Assembly (NCBI GenBank): GCA_001972305.1
Contig: BDDD01000716.1
Coordinates: forward strand, 62,001-126,000
Source of the DNA: Cephalotus follicularis
Lineage: Eukaryota; Streptophyta; Magnoliopsida; Oxalidales; Cephalotaceae
Direction: 5' to 3'
Length of the DNA stretch: 64,000 nucleotides
Made by a program: the position numbers and the translations under genes
In this document: positions 33,801 to 45,663 of the stretch, piece by piece
How the letters are laid out: each line of letters starts with the position of its first letter
Position numbering within the stretch: position 1 is the stretch's first letter
The notes under the pieces: model-generated
Databases searched by the model: none
Seen by the model: only the letters and a program-made list of their open reading frames with translations
What the model was told of the DNA's origin: nothing

Positions 33801-34639
33801 TCACTTTGCAGTTTTGGAAAGGATTTCAGAAAGCTTGGGGTACTAGGCTCAGTTACAGTACAGCTTTTCATCCATAGACAGATGGGCAGACTGAGAGAAC
33901 CATCCAGACCTTAGAAGATATGTTGAGGTCTTGTGCTTTGGAGTGGACTGGGAGCTGGGATGAGTATTTGAGCTTAGTGGAGTTTGCCTACAATAACAGT
34001 TGGCATGCTAGTATCGGTATGGCTCCGTTCGAAGCTCTTTATGGGAGGAAGTGTCATGCTCTGACATGTTGGGATGAGGTTGGAGAACGCGTTATCGAGG
34101 GACCTGAGCTAGTGCAGGTCACTACGGAGAAAGTGGCAATAGCAAGGGAGAGATTGAAAGCAGCTCAATCTCTACAGAAGAGTTATGCGGACAAACATCG
34201 GAGGGATTTCGAGTTCAAGGTTGGTGAACATGTGTTCTTGAAAGTTTCACCTTGGAAAGGAGTCCGACGTTTTGGGCTGAAAGGAAAGTTGAGTCCGCAG
34301 TTTATCGAGCCTTTCGAAGTTTTGGAGAAGGTAGGCGCGGTTGCTTATCGGTTAGCTTTGCCTCCGCAGTTAGCACATGTCCATAATGTGTTCCGCGTAT
34401 CTTTGCTGAGGGGTTATCAGTATCATCCTCTGCATGTGGTCCACTATCCGTCGGACAGTATTCGGGGGGACCTATCTTGTGACGATGAGGCCGAGGCTAT
34501 TCTGGATCGACAGGAATGGGTGACGCGTAACAAAACCGTTTCTTTTGTGAAAGTGCTGTGGAGAAATCATCCCGAACGTGAGGCCACTTGGGAGTTCGAG
34601 GAGCATATTCGGGAACGTTATCCGCACTTGTTTGTTTGA
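30878..34639 (+). pseudogene. Gypsy C gag-pol region with chromodomain
   Basis: Starts MARTRNAARRTAPVEAQEA. In order: Retrotrans_gag core (about 31240-31560; KWWKAVVLAKGG, FYQQYFPTADKE, FINTRQKDGESVTEFMTRF), CCHC knuckle CFVCGQKGHFVKDC (near 31880-31920), protease YDTGSTHSVVARSF (near 32080) with MILGMNWLD, reverse transcriptase (about 32620-33330; [37 protein letters not shown] near 33080), integrase ([17 protein letters not shown] near 33415-33460, [37 protein letters not shown]), and a chromodomain-like end (VKVLWRNHPEREATWEFEE...PHLFV). Tekay-type chromovirus. Broken, a few breaks. Confidence 0.9.
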
Positions 34640-34683
34640 GGTATGTTTATGTTTGTGATTTAGGGACGAAATCTTCTTTCTAT

Positions 34684-34693
34684 AGGGGGTGGA
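34684..34693 (+). other. Polypurine tract of gypsy C
   Basis: AGGGGGTGGA just before the right LTR. Confidence 0.88.
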
Positions 34694-35829
34694 TGTAATA
34701 CCCTTCTCGTTCGTAAATGTATTTTACGGATTTTATGTGTGTTTTCGGGCTTTTAATTTTGTTTAATTTTAAAGTCCGGTCGCCCTGTGTTTTGGGCCTA
34801 TGTGAATTGGGCTGACTGATACCAGTCCGAAATTTGGGTATGTTATGCTATGTTGGGTTTGGGTTTTATTTATTTTATTATAATCCAAAATTATTTTATT
34901 AAAAACAAATTATTTATCTTTTATTTTAAAATCCCTTAATTCCTTTTATTATTAATTCCTTATTTTCCTTTTTGCTTTTTTTCTTCTTTTTTTCTTCTTT
35001 CCTATTTCTTCTTCCTTTCATATTCTTCTTCCTCTCCTTACCCGAACTCCCTCCTCCCTCTTTACTTCCACACGGCAAAAATCCATTCTTTCCTATTTCA
35101 ATTCCTGAAAATCCTCCTTTCTTCCCCTTTTGGTCAGATTTTGTCTCATTTTGCCTTTGTGAGAGTGGCATTGCCATTTTAAAGTGTCTCCCTCTTCTCT
35201 GTTATGTGCCACTGCCGATTCTGCCTTGTGAGTGTGTGTCAATCTGCTGTGGATTCGTTCTTCAAAGTTGAAGAGGTAACCTTGATCTTCCTTTGTCTTC
35301 AAGTTGAATTCCTTGGTTTGTTATGCATGTCTAAGCATGTCTTTGTTTTGTTTTCCTTGTCCTCTGTTTTTGTTCACAGCCGGGTAACAATTGTTATTGC
35401 TGTGTTTTCGTGTCCTTGGTACTCACTGTAGGTTAGTTAAATTCGTTTCCTATAGTGATGGTTTTGTTCCAATGTCATAAATTCAGTTTTTATGATTTTA
35501 ATGTCCCTTGGGTTCAATTCCTATGTTAATATGTTCTGCCACTGTGTTGTTAAGTCTGTTAACATGTGTAATACACCTTAGACATGTCACAATCTAGTTT
35601 TAAAGACTGCAAATTAATAAGGGACAGAATCTGGACACACATGTATGCATGCCTTCTTGTTTTCTCTTGGAAGCTAAGCCACTGTCAAATTGTTTCTGAG
35701 TCAATTATGTGTTCCTGAGACATCTAAATGTCATATATGGTCTTATGTTTGTGTCCATGCGTCTCTGGTTTAGTGTAGAAATCATTTGAACCCATTTCTG
35801 TATTGAATTGTAAAGTTTGTTGGTGTTCT

Positions 35830-36055
35830 GTCGTCCAGAACAGTCGGTTGTTCCTGTGGACAGTTGGCTGGATTGGATGAGCATCCGACTGCCATATGAA
35901 CACAGTCGACTGCCTCAGGTTGAGTAGTCAAATGGACCTATGAACCAGTCAACTGCCTGCATTCTAGTTTGAGTAGTCGACTAGTGCTCTGTATTAGTCG
36001 ACTGCCAAGCTTCCCCAGTCGGCTAGAGCTCTGTGATAGTCGACTGTTTTGCCCA
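35830..36055. repeat. CAGTCGACTG-word array in gypsy C right LTR
   Basis: About ten words: CAGTCGACTGCC, CAGTCAACTGCC, GTAGTCGACTAG, TAGTCGACTGCC, CAGTCGGCTAG, TAGTCGACTGT and looser forms. The centre GTCGAC is the same as in the other arrays but the flanks (CA...TG) differ. The same dialect appears in LTR E. Confidence 0.82.
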
Positions 36056-37076
36056 GAAATGTACTGTTTTCAACTGTTCTACTTCGTTTGATCCTCGAAT
36101 CGATCCAAGTCTTCCCCAAACACAGTTATGAGTCTGTTTAATGCTTCTGATGTGTCTTAGACTCTTATACGTATGATTTTGGATGCCTTTTAGATTATTG
36201 TGCTTCAAGTGGAATTCGTTTGAATCGGCTATCCGTAAGTACTTTGTAAACGCATAAGGTACGGATTTTCTGTTCCTTGGCTATCTAATATTTCGAACTG
36301 AAAATAGTTTTGCTATGCTTCTTCGTTTATGAAATCGATAATGTTTTATGGTTTTGATACGTTTCGAATTTAAAGTTGGTTTGACATTTTTAAATGATTC
36401 TGACTTTATACATATGAGATGAAATGATACGATATGTTATGAAATGTATGTTATGATACTGTTGTGAGCGGTTTGTCGATATGTTTTGTGAAAACATATT
36501 TTATGTGATTTTAAGTTGATTTTGATAAATCAATATTTTTGAAATGAATACTGAGTATTGTACCCACTTATGGGGCATACCATAGGCACGTCGTGGGCCT
36601 GATACGGTGACGTGACACTTCCGTAGCGGTGTGATTAGACTACGACGTCTCTGAGTGTATGAATAAATCCCATGAGGTGGATTTATGGATCCGCTATGTA
36701 TGATAGAGACGTATGAATCAATTCTAGTTTATGATATGTGATCTAGTGAATGATCAAATATGTGATTAGATGGTTGATCTGATATATGATATGTGAGAAT
36801 TGACTTGTGTAGTGCCGTACACTTCAATTCTAGTGGGCATGTGGAATTAGCGCCTACCTTGCCAAATTTATGTTATGTGATACGTATGTGGCTCAGTATG
36901 ATTCTGTGAATTATGAAATGATGATTTGAAATGTTTCGTAAATGTTTCGAAAGATATGTAATTGGTATCTAAATATGATTAAACTGTTTTAACTGTTTAA
37001 GATTTCCGTTACGAAGTTTATTGAAATATTACTGTTTTTAAATTTATCGTTTACTATTTTATTTCCCTTATCCGTA

Positions 37077-37091
37077 CTGAGGTTTGCTCAG
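37077..37091 (+). other. Conserved LTR inverted repeat, gypsy C right LTR
   Basis: CTGAG, loop GTTTG, CTCAG; position equals that in the left LTR. Confidence 0.65.
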
Positions 37092-37443
37092 CCGCGTTTT
37101 TGTTTTCCATGCGGCAGGTTTACTGGAGCAGCGGGGGAAAGTGTGAATGAGAGATGACCACTCTATGTATTGGATCCCTAGGAGTGAGACCATTTTGTTT
37201 ATTGTTTCGTGGTCATAACAAAGATACTTATGATTCTGTTTTATGTTTCGAATTTGAAACTTAATTATGTTTTCAGTATTTCACAAAATGATTATTTGTT
37301 AAGTTTTTAATGTTTTACTTATGATAAGACTGCCACGTTTTTGGCTGTTTTGGCTAATAAATAATGTTATGTTCAGATATGTTATGTAAGTATGTATGTA
37401 TGATATTGTCCCGTAACGACTCTCGCCGTCCGGGGGTGTTACA

Positions 37444-38873
37444 ACCACCAGAGAGAGACCGATTTCTCCATAGAGTTGAAAGAGTTGAAGATGCAATTAC
37501 AGAAATTATTGGAGAATGGATTTATAAGACCCAGTAGTTTCTCCTTGAGTGCTCCGGTTTTGAAAGATGATACTCTCCGGTTGTGCATTGACTATAGGCA
37601 ATTGAACAAGTAATGATGCGGAATAAATATCCTTTACCACGTATCGATGAACTATTTGATCAGCTGCAGATAGTCTGTATAGTTTCGAAGATCTCTCTTC
37701 GATCAAGATATCGTCAGTTGAGGATTTGAGAACAGGATATATTAAACAGAACTGTTAGAACCCGATATGGTCAACATGAGTTCTTGGTCATACCATTTGG
37801 GCTGACCAATGAGCTGACAGCATTTATGGATCTGATGAATCGAGCCTTCTGGCCTTTTCTAGACAGTTTTGTGGTCGTATTTATTGATGATAGTACAGTC
37901 AATCAGAGCACATTGATCATTTGAAGATAGCTTTACAAACCTTAAAGGAACATGATGCCAATTTTTCGGGCCATGACTTTGAGATAGCATAGAGGAAGGT
38001 AGAAGCTTTACTTGCTTGGAAACGACCCAGAAATGTTACAAAGATGATTATGAGAGGAGTTTCTAGAAGCTTAAAAGTAAATTGACTGCAGCTCCAGTTT
38101 TTATCTCCAGATGGTGAATTTGTAGTATACAGTGATGTCTCCAGGCCAGGATTGGGTTATGTATTGATGCAGCATGGAAAAGAAATAATATATAATCTGA
38201 GACAGAGGAGATGAATAGAATTGATTAAAGATTATGACTGTACCATTGACTATCACCCTTGCAAGGCCAATGTCGTGGCAGATGCATTGAGTAGGAAATC
38301 TTCTGATTTCCTTGCTCATGTACGGATGACTTATCTGCCATTATTGGCGCAGTTAAGGTTTATGGGTACATATTTGACAGTGGATGACAATGGTATAGTG
38401 TTAGCTACACTACGGGTGAGATTAGTATTAGTAGCTCAGATCCGAGAAGCACAAGAGCAAGATTGGAGATTTGTAAAACTATTGAAGCAAGTAAAAGAGG
38501 AACCTATAAATTGATAAGATTGATATTGATTCACGAAGATTATCAATGTGTGGGGTAAGACTAGAGGACATATACAAATTGTGTATAAGGTTTGACTAAT
38601 GGATTATGTGGATGTCGGATGACTTAAAAATAAGGATTGTTGATTTATATATATAAATGACTATTGAATTCTTGATTTTTAGCCTTGGGTATAAATAGGT
38701 AATTTGGAAGGTTAAATATTGATACAATTTGGGAACATAAATGGAGTAATTGATGTTTATCAATGTGAATATGACCAGGAGAGCAAAGATGTGATGAAGA
38801 AGCGCTAACTAGCTCTCTTCGACAAATAAGGTATGTGAATTTTGAGGACAAATTTCTAAAAAGGGGGGGATAT
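37444..38873 (+). pseudogene. Gypsy D pol remnant (RT and RNase H)
   Basis: Recognisable pieces: [50 protein letters not shown] and FMDLMN of reverse transcriptase, and [24 protein letters not shown] of RNase H (near 38230-38300). From about 38515 to 38830 no family motif is visible. Heavily broken. Confidence 0.8.
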
Positions 38874-41800
38874 TGTAACACCCCGCATTATATTTTGGAG
38901 TATGCAAATTAAGCATACATGCCATGGACTTTTGGTGAATTTTTTTTAGGCATGCATTAATGGATTTCTAAACCTTTGAAGCTTGAAATGAACTAACTTG
39001 TAAATTGGGTTATGTGTAGAATATATGGGATTTAAGCCCGAACCATTATTTTCCTAAACTAGCCTAATTAGCATGTTTTAGGCCTACACAATTTTTTTAA
39101 AAACATAGTTTTGGCCCAAGCTTACAAATATCATGCAAGGCCTAATTTTAAATGTGTAAGGCCCGAAATTTCACTAGTTGAGACCCAATTATGCTTAGAA
39201 TTATGAACAAATTCATCCCAACACATACCAAACTACTCTTCATTATATTGTAGCCGATTTTAGCATGTATTGGCCCAAAATGTTTATATTGCTTCTCCCA
39301 AATCAGCCGGCCAATTGCTCCTTTGTTCTTCAACATTCTAGACTCAACCAAGGCTTACAAAGGAAGTTAAAAATCGACATCTCCTCTCCTCTTAGATATC
39401 GCCTTCTCCCCATTTCTCTCCCTAATTCTATACCATTCTATTCTTAACCTTCTTTAACCGTGCAAATGAGGTAGAAGCGGCATCTCTACATTTTTTTTTC
39501 TTCTTGGGCGTAGTAGCTATTGAGACTCTCCATTATTCTTCAACTCTCTACAAGCATCCTTCAAGGGTTTATGCAAAGGGTGATTCATCCTTCATCATTG
39601 TAAGTCCTATAGTATCCTAACTTCATTTTCTGCCATTTTTTCGGGTTGAAGAAGAATAATGGATATGGTGTTTGAATTGATTTGAGGATGAATAAAAGTG
39701 CTAAATGATGAAACTTTGCTATATAAATTAAATTCCTTCTTCCTTCATTTAAAGAATTCCCGCCTTGTATTTTAAATATTGGTGAAGTTGTATTTTTAAG
39801 TTTAAAAGTATTAAAGGGAGTATTATTGATGGATTATAATTGAGTATGCATTATATTGAATTATGTATTGAGAAATATTGAGAAAGTGGAATTGAGAAGG
39901 GCTGATTTTTTTTAGCTTGTTGAGTTGGTGATTGAGGAATTATGGTATAAATTGCTTATTAATTCTATTTCATAATTTTTGGGTCCTAAGATGGTAAAGA
40001 GAAATAAATAAATTCTAAGGTTTCAAAGAATTATGAAAATTAAATGTATTAGAATTGTGTGTATATGTTATTAGATTAAAAGTTTAAGTCATGTGAAACA
40101 ACTTTAATCATCTTCTTGGGCCATGATTTCGGCCTTGTTGAAGAATGAAGAGGAGTTGAGAAATTCCTTTACATTAAGGATGTTAGATGATGCTAGAAAT
40201 TGATTAACATGTTAAATTACATAATTATATTTTTGGATACAAGAATTTGAGTCTAGCGATCATTCGATCCTCCAAAATACGGTCTTGTGTATTTAGAGTT
40301 TAGTGAAATTGTATCATGAGTTTAAAGGTATTATGGACAATTAGAATTATTGATGTGTTAATAAAGTGGAGATGATATTATCTCTATGGTTCTAGCAATG
40401 AAGGATTTTAAATGGTGTGTTCTTGCATTGGTGATAGGGTTAAATGACAAATATGAGGAAATGAGTGTATATATGTCGAAGTAAGTTGAAATGCAAATGT
40501 TGTGTCAAAGTGAAACTAGGAAAGTATATGAGATAAATAATATTAGAGAATGAGTGGAATTTTAAGAAAACGTGAAACATTGTTATGTAAGTAGTAAAAT
40601 GCTATAACAACGGAAATGGTGAAATCGGGGGATATAGCCCTTATGAAGCTCATATGTGCATTATATACATAATATACTATATAAGCATGGGAAGTATGCT
40701 TATGGATATTTTCATGTAATGACTTTGTAGATGCGGATTCGGTTTCTGATCCGGAGCATTGCGGGGTTAGTCAGCGATAGCCAAGTTCCATAAATCAGTG
40801 AGTGGGACATTCCCTTCCTCTTATCTTGAGTCTTGTATTGATATGTGCCCGGTTGTGTTTGTGTTATATGATTTGATCGGGATTTGAATCCCGTATGTCT
40901 TATGTGAGTTGATTCTTTATTGTATGGTGATATACGAGTATATGAGACTCTGATTCTTGGTGTCTAGGTCACCTTCTTGATATATGTGTGATCGTGATTA
41001 TTATATTGTATTTGTACTCTGATGCTGGTACTTTGTGATACGTCACATATGATTCTACCGGTCCAAGGAGAGGTATATGTTCGACGCTCAACTCTACTTA
41101 GCAGGCCCATTGGTCTATGATGGGGTGTTATATGGAAACTGCCCCCGGGTTCCATACATGGATCTGCGGCATACTATTGTCTATGATGGTATACTGAGTG
41201 TGAGTGCAGCAGAGCTGCTCCATTACCCTCCTATCGGACTATGTTTGGTTGCTGATAAATATATATATGTATATATTGCACGCGGTCCCTCGGATGAGGT
41301 TGAGTATGCGTGTGGGTTTTTCGAACGATGGTTGGGTTCGTGCACTGATCATGCCAGCCCCTCGTTCGAGGCAGAGGTGGGCACTCTACACCGGTGTATG
41401 ATGGATGATGATCACATCCTGTAGCCTTACCTAGGATTATTACTGCAGCGGTTATATTATGACGTCATGTGATTTGGCGGGGATATGAGACTATGACAGA
41501 TGTACCAGTATTTCTCGGATGTTATATAATTTTATGGGCACATACCTTGATTTATTGTTCATGATCATGTCATAATTCTTGACATTCTTGTGTACTAATT
41601 TTATTGTGAGCCTATCGTTATTTTTGTAAGAGTATTGATTTGTTCATTGATATTGTTTTCATGGATTCTTATTTTAGTGGTATTGTTAAGTTCGAGCGTT
41701 TCTTTTATGGAGCCATGATGGTATTTTCTTTTCTTTATTCATTGATTCCACCCAGTATGGGTTTATAATCTATATCATGGCATATTTCCTTCAGCGCATC

Positions 41801-42122
41801 CAATCTTTGATGGATGCAACAGGGAATGTTTTGTTCTCACTCACTTAGTTACTTGGACTAACCCCCCTCACAGTGTTTTGTTTTCAGATGAGACAGCAGA
41901 GGATGATCCACCGGCCTTGAAGTAGTTAAAGGTAGACCACGTAAATGAGGCACCTCATGTTGGCAGTTTCGGCCAACCTCACATGCATACATTTGGGACA
42001 TTTGGGTATGTTTTTGGGTTGTATATATTTTGTTATGGTTATATACGAGATAGATAGTAATTGTTGAGTTATGATTTCCTTTTGAGAATTATATGATCGT
42101 ATAATAATTATGATGAAATCAG
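38874..42122 (+). repeat. Gypsy D 3' LTR, right end not preserved
   Basis: About 3.2 kb, AT-rich, without coding sequence I can support; the 115-codon frame near 41077-41424 matches no family known to me. It contains the inverted repeat TTAGT-loop-ACTAA (41845-41861) followed by CCCCCC, a T-rich run and TTTTCAG, like the other gypsy LTRs. Confidence 0.75.
41845..41861 (+). other. Conserved LTR inverted repeat, gypsy D
   Basis: TTAGT (41845-41849), 7-base loop, ACTAA (41857-41861), then CCCCCC. The stem letters differ from gypsy B and E on both arms together. Confidence 0.6.
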
Positions 42123-42641
42123 GCTCTTATTTGTTTACCTTGTTGGCAAGCATCACACAATTTATCTTTTTGAAAACTTAATTTTGGAAGACCTTTAACA
42201 AGGTCGTGTTTCAAAATTTTCGCAATTGTTCTCATACTCACATGTCCAAGCCTTCTATGCCACATCCAACTATCTTCATTTAAGGAGACAAGGCATTTTA
42301 CATTTTGGTTTTGAAGGTCATTTAAATTAATAACATAAACATTGCCTTCTCTTTGTCCAATAAACTTAGTAACGTTATTGTTGTTGTCTACAACTCTACA
42401 TGAAGAATTTTCAAAAATAACTCTACAATTCTTGTCACATAATTGACTTATGCTCAAGAGATTGTGTTTGAGTCCTTTTACATGCAATACATTAGAAATA
42501 GAAATGTCTTTGTTACCTACGGAGCCGGTTCCAACAATTTGTCCTTTTGTATTGTCTCCAAAGGTTACGTTTCCTCCGTCTTTTGGTTTCAAGGTTATAA
42601 ATAGGTGTTTATCACCCGTCATGTGTTTGGAACGACCACTA
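42123..42641 (-). mobile_element. 519-bp copia fragment, near-identical copy of 56486-57004
   Basis: It encodes the protease/GAG-pre-integrase stretch of a copia D-type pol (SKHMTGD analogue, LKHNLLSISQLCDKNC, SWMWHRRLGHVSMRTI). I count two mismatches against 56486-57004 over 519 bp with no length change. Both ends are blunt: gypsy D LTR sequence on the left and a few bases before the copia D LTR on the right. Confidence 0.88.
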
Positions 42642-43132
42642 GGGAATTGAATATTGAAGTAAATATAGGAAATTTAAAAACTTTAAATGTAAAAAGTTAA
42701 GGAAAGAAAAACTTCTCCGAAATTTAGAGTGGTTCGGCTAACTCTTTCCTACGTTCACTTTTCCCAAGGGAGCTCCTTGAGTTTCCACTATCTCGATTTG
42801 ATTAAGGCAGCAAATCATTACACCTCACAATTTCGTGATTGACCTCAATCACAAGACTTTGACATCAAAGCCTTAGAGGATTCTCGTCTTTTACAAGTAA
42901 TGATAAAAGTGTTTACAAGTTAACCTCTCAAATAGGTTGATATGAAAGATACAGCTCACAATATGAAACACTCAGATAAACTCAAAGAATAAAGCTTAGA
43001 AGCCTTGTTGAACAATGTAGAGCACTTTGAGCTTTTTGCACACTAGAATGCTTGGATTTGATTTCTCTTGATGTTGTGTGATTGATGTGAATAATTCTGA
43101 ATTTGTTGTTCTATTCTGAGGTTTCAGTCTTC

Positions 43133-43140
43133 CTTTTATA
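43133..43140 (-). promoter_or_regulatory. Candidate TATA box of copia D LTR
   Basis: TATAAAAG on the minus strand, about 100-650 bp downstream of the word array, the same layout as in copia A. Confidence 0.6.
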
Positions 43141-43239
43141 GGCATCAAAGATTTGTAGCCGTTGCATGATTTGTGGAAGCTTTTGATTTAATAATGTGTA
43201 ATTGCAATCTTTGAATTTTGTCTTCTGCTGGTATAAAGA

Positions 43240-43780
43240 CGTCGACTTCTTTGTAAAAGGCGTCGATGTCTTTCAGTTGATAGCCGTTGGAAGTGCGTGT
43301 ATTAGCCGTTCCAGGTTTCCCGGGTCTTGTTCATTTAAAAAGACGTCGACTTCTTTTTAAAGGCGTCGATGTCTTTTCTGGGAAATCTCCAGGATATGAA
43401 TCTTTGAACATCACATCGACTTCTTCTGTGGGAGTCGATGCATTTTCTGGGAATTGCAGGTAGCTCTAGAAAGGCGTCGATGTCTATGGAAAGACGTCGA
43501 TGTCTTCTTTAATGTCGTCGATGTCTTTGATGTAGGGATAGATGTTTTTCAATTGCAAATCTATACAGTAGCTTCTGGCACTAAAGACGTCGATGTCTTC
43601 TTGAAAGTAGTCGATGTCTTTATGTAATAACGTCGATGTTATTTCTGGAAGGACGATGTTTTCATCAGAATTTGTACTTGCACTAAAGACGCCGATGTCT
43701 TTTGGAAGGGATCGACTTCTTTCGTATAGACGTCGATGTTATTCCTTGAAAGTCGATGTCTTCTTCTGCAGATGGTATTT
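43240..43780. repeat. GTCGAC/GTCGAT-word array in copia D LTR
   Basis: About 17 words, mostly GACGTCGATGTCTT and GACGTCGACTTCTT with GGCGTCGATG, AACGTCGATGTTA and ACATCGACTTC variants. The spacing is irregular (18-50 bp) and the intervening sequence differs, so this is not a simple tandem repeat. Confidence 0.88.
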
Positions 43781-43848
43781 TGCTTTGATATTGAACTTGT
43801 GATTTCTTGCACATCAAGTAAATTTGTCAAATGCAAATATGTTATCAT

Positions 43849-45663
43849 TGTAATAACCGCAACTTCAATTAAATGTATATTGATCCAAATTTGAATTTTA
43901 ATATACATTTTAATTGAGTTATTTATCAAATTGTACTAATTTCTATGATTGGTAATTGTTAGGGAATGATTAAATGTGAAATTGGTGATGTATCAAAGAT
44001 TAGAAACCCTAATTTAGACCAAACAGCCGACTGTCATAGGGCAACAGTCGACTGTTTGCCACGTGATGAAGGCAGTCGACTGCCCACTAAATCCAGTAGA
44101 CTGGACTGCTCCTGGACAGATGCCTAGCATGTGCGAAGACAAGAAGGACAGATGGGATAATGGCCCATGCTCCTCACCACCTGCCAGAACATGCAAAAGT
44201 GAATGTTTGCATGTTCTCTGCAGATCTAAAACCACAAATTGATAAATTATGAAGGAAAAGTGAAAGAGGACAAGGCATGTAGGTGGAAAGAAAGAGTGGA
44301 AGTGAGTGCATGTGAGTAGGTGACAAATCTGTCGAATTTAGAGGGTTTTGAGAGTTATATCTGCTGATGAAATGGTGAAAGGAGTGTTAGAAAACATTGA
44401 GTGAAGAGAGGAATCATTGGAGCTTGCATTGGAGGATTAGGAAGCTCAAAGAAGGAATTTTGAGGCTTTAGACACTTGGTAAGTCCTTGATCCGAATTAT
44501 TTGTTGTTATGTTGATAAAAATGTGACTAGGAATGTTAAATATCTTCTGTTAATGGATTAGAATTAACAACTTTGGAAGTGAAATGAAAGTAATAATGGG
44601 ATCAAGTGGAAATTTGTGATATAGTCTCTAGAATGGATTTTGATTGTTGTTAGTGTTATGATACATGCTTAATGATTCCTAAGTATGTATATACCTACTG
44701 TTGAAACATACAAATCAGTAGATGGATTTAGTAAATTAGTTGGAATATGGAAGGTGTTTTAAATGGAACTAGAGGCTTAAGAGTTCTAGTAATTCTTGAT
44801 GCAACTAGATAATGATTATAGCCATTGATTTGTACATATACATACTGATTTCATGGATATATCTTCTGTCAAACAAGATAAAATCAATGAATTCGAGATT
44901 GAATAATTGTTGACATAGAGTTCAAAGGGGAATTGGAAATTGGAAGTTAAGACTTAGAGACTTAGTGATTTAAATTATCGTTGGAAATTGTAATTGTAGT
45001 AAGTAGCTAATGAAACCTACTGCTACTAATGCATGAGTCTATAAACATGCTTACATAGATTGATATTGCTGAATTGAAAGAGTGATTGGTGAAAGTGACT
45101 TGGAACTCAAAGAGAAAGATCAAACTCAATTGATCTTGGGATAGCGATTTGAGGTAGGGGTAATGATATGTTATGGAAGATATGAGTATGCATATTATGT
45201 ATGTTTATTTTCTGCATAATTACATGTATTGAATTGATTGGGAATTGAATTGGCATTGCATGACTTGCTATTTCTGCATTTTCTGGGCAGAGGCAGTCGA
45301 CTGCCACCCAAGGCAGTCGACTACTCAACCCAGCAGCCGACTGGTTCTTGATGGCAGCCGACTGTTCTGGGCAGAATTTGCATCATATCGATTGAATTGC
45401 TACTGTTGGTATTGTTATTGAATTGTGTATGTTACCACCATATAGTACATACTGTTTGATGTTATTTGACATCACTACTACTCATATTGCAATGATCAAA
45501 TGAACTATGTGCCTTATGCACAACTCATGGTTTTAAACACCATTTTCAAGTGAGAACTCTTATTGCAAGAATTATTGATTTATGAAAGTGTTACCAAATG
45601 TGCTACTGTCACATTATTATAAACTGTTTTGGTGTCATTATCACCACCACCACTTGTATTTCT
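43849..45663 (+). repeat. E LTR, first part
   Basis: AT-rich and non-coding as far as I can see. It carries CAGTCGACTG-type words at 44025-44105 (four) and 45294-45365 (four), the same dialect as gypsy C. Confidence 0.72.
44025..45365. repeat. Two CAGTCGACTG-word clusters in E LTR
   Basis: First cluster: CAGCCGACTGTC, CAGTCGACTGTT, CAGTCGACTGCC and CAGTAGACTGG (44025-44105). Second: CAGTCGACTGCC, CAGTCGACTAC, CAGCCGACTGG and CAGCCGACTGTT (45294-45365). Confidence 0.78.

Larger units (their letters stand above)
18112..37443 (+). mobile_element. Gypsy C: Tekay-type chromovirus, left LTR split by copia A and gypsy B
   Basis: Left LTR pieces are 18112-18822 and 30048-30705 (its first part probably lies off the left edge beyond copia A). 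The primer-binding site is at 30711, gag-pol at 30878-34639, the polypurine tract at 34684-34693, and the whole right LTR at 34694-37443. The left pieces match 36080-36790 (711 bp) and 36791-37443 (653 bp) base for base in length. By eye, 18112-18822 differs from its partner at about 6%, roughly three times the gypsy B figure, fitting C as the older host of B. Broken, a few breaks. It sits in gypsy D pol. Confidence 0.88.
34694..37443 (+). repeat. Gypsy C right LTR
   Basis: 2750 bp, TGTAATACCC...GGTGTTACA. It contains a T/C-rich tract (34960-35110) whose frames on both strands are low complexity, a CAGTCGACTG-type word array (35830-36055) and the inverted repeat at 37077-37091. It is followed by gypsy D pol; the flank ACCAC (37444-37448) would be the target site, whose partner is off the left edge. 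Confidence 0.9.
37444..42122 (+). mobile_element. Gypsy D: oldest visible gypsy element, right part only
   Basis: The pol remnant (37444-38873) is followed by a purine run AAAAAGGGGGGGA and an LTR starting TGTAACACCCC at 38874. The left part must lie beyond the left edge, because gypsy C is inserted in its pol. The right limit at 42122 is a junction with a copia fragment, not an LTR tip. Broken many times; older than gypsy C, whose LTRs differ by about 6%. Confidence 0.8.
42648..43848 (-). repeat. Copia D 3' LTR, main part
   Basis: Contains a 17-word GTCGAC/GTCGAT array (43240-43780) and, on the minus strand, CCTATAAAAGG (TATA complement at 43133-43140) just downstream of it. Ends (plus) at ATCAT, the target site of E, and continues at 51403. 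Confidence 0.87.

Noticed and set aside
34926-35302. Frames rich in Phe/Leu or Lys/Gly on opposite strands
   Set aside because: Low-complexity T/C tract in the gypsy C LTR read in several frames.
41077-41424. 115-codon frame in the gypsy D LTR
   Set aside because: No family match, inside an LTR, no conserved partner to test it.
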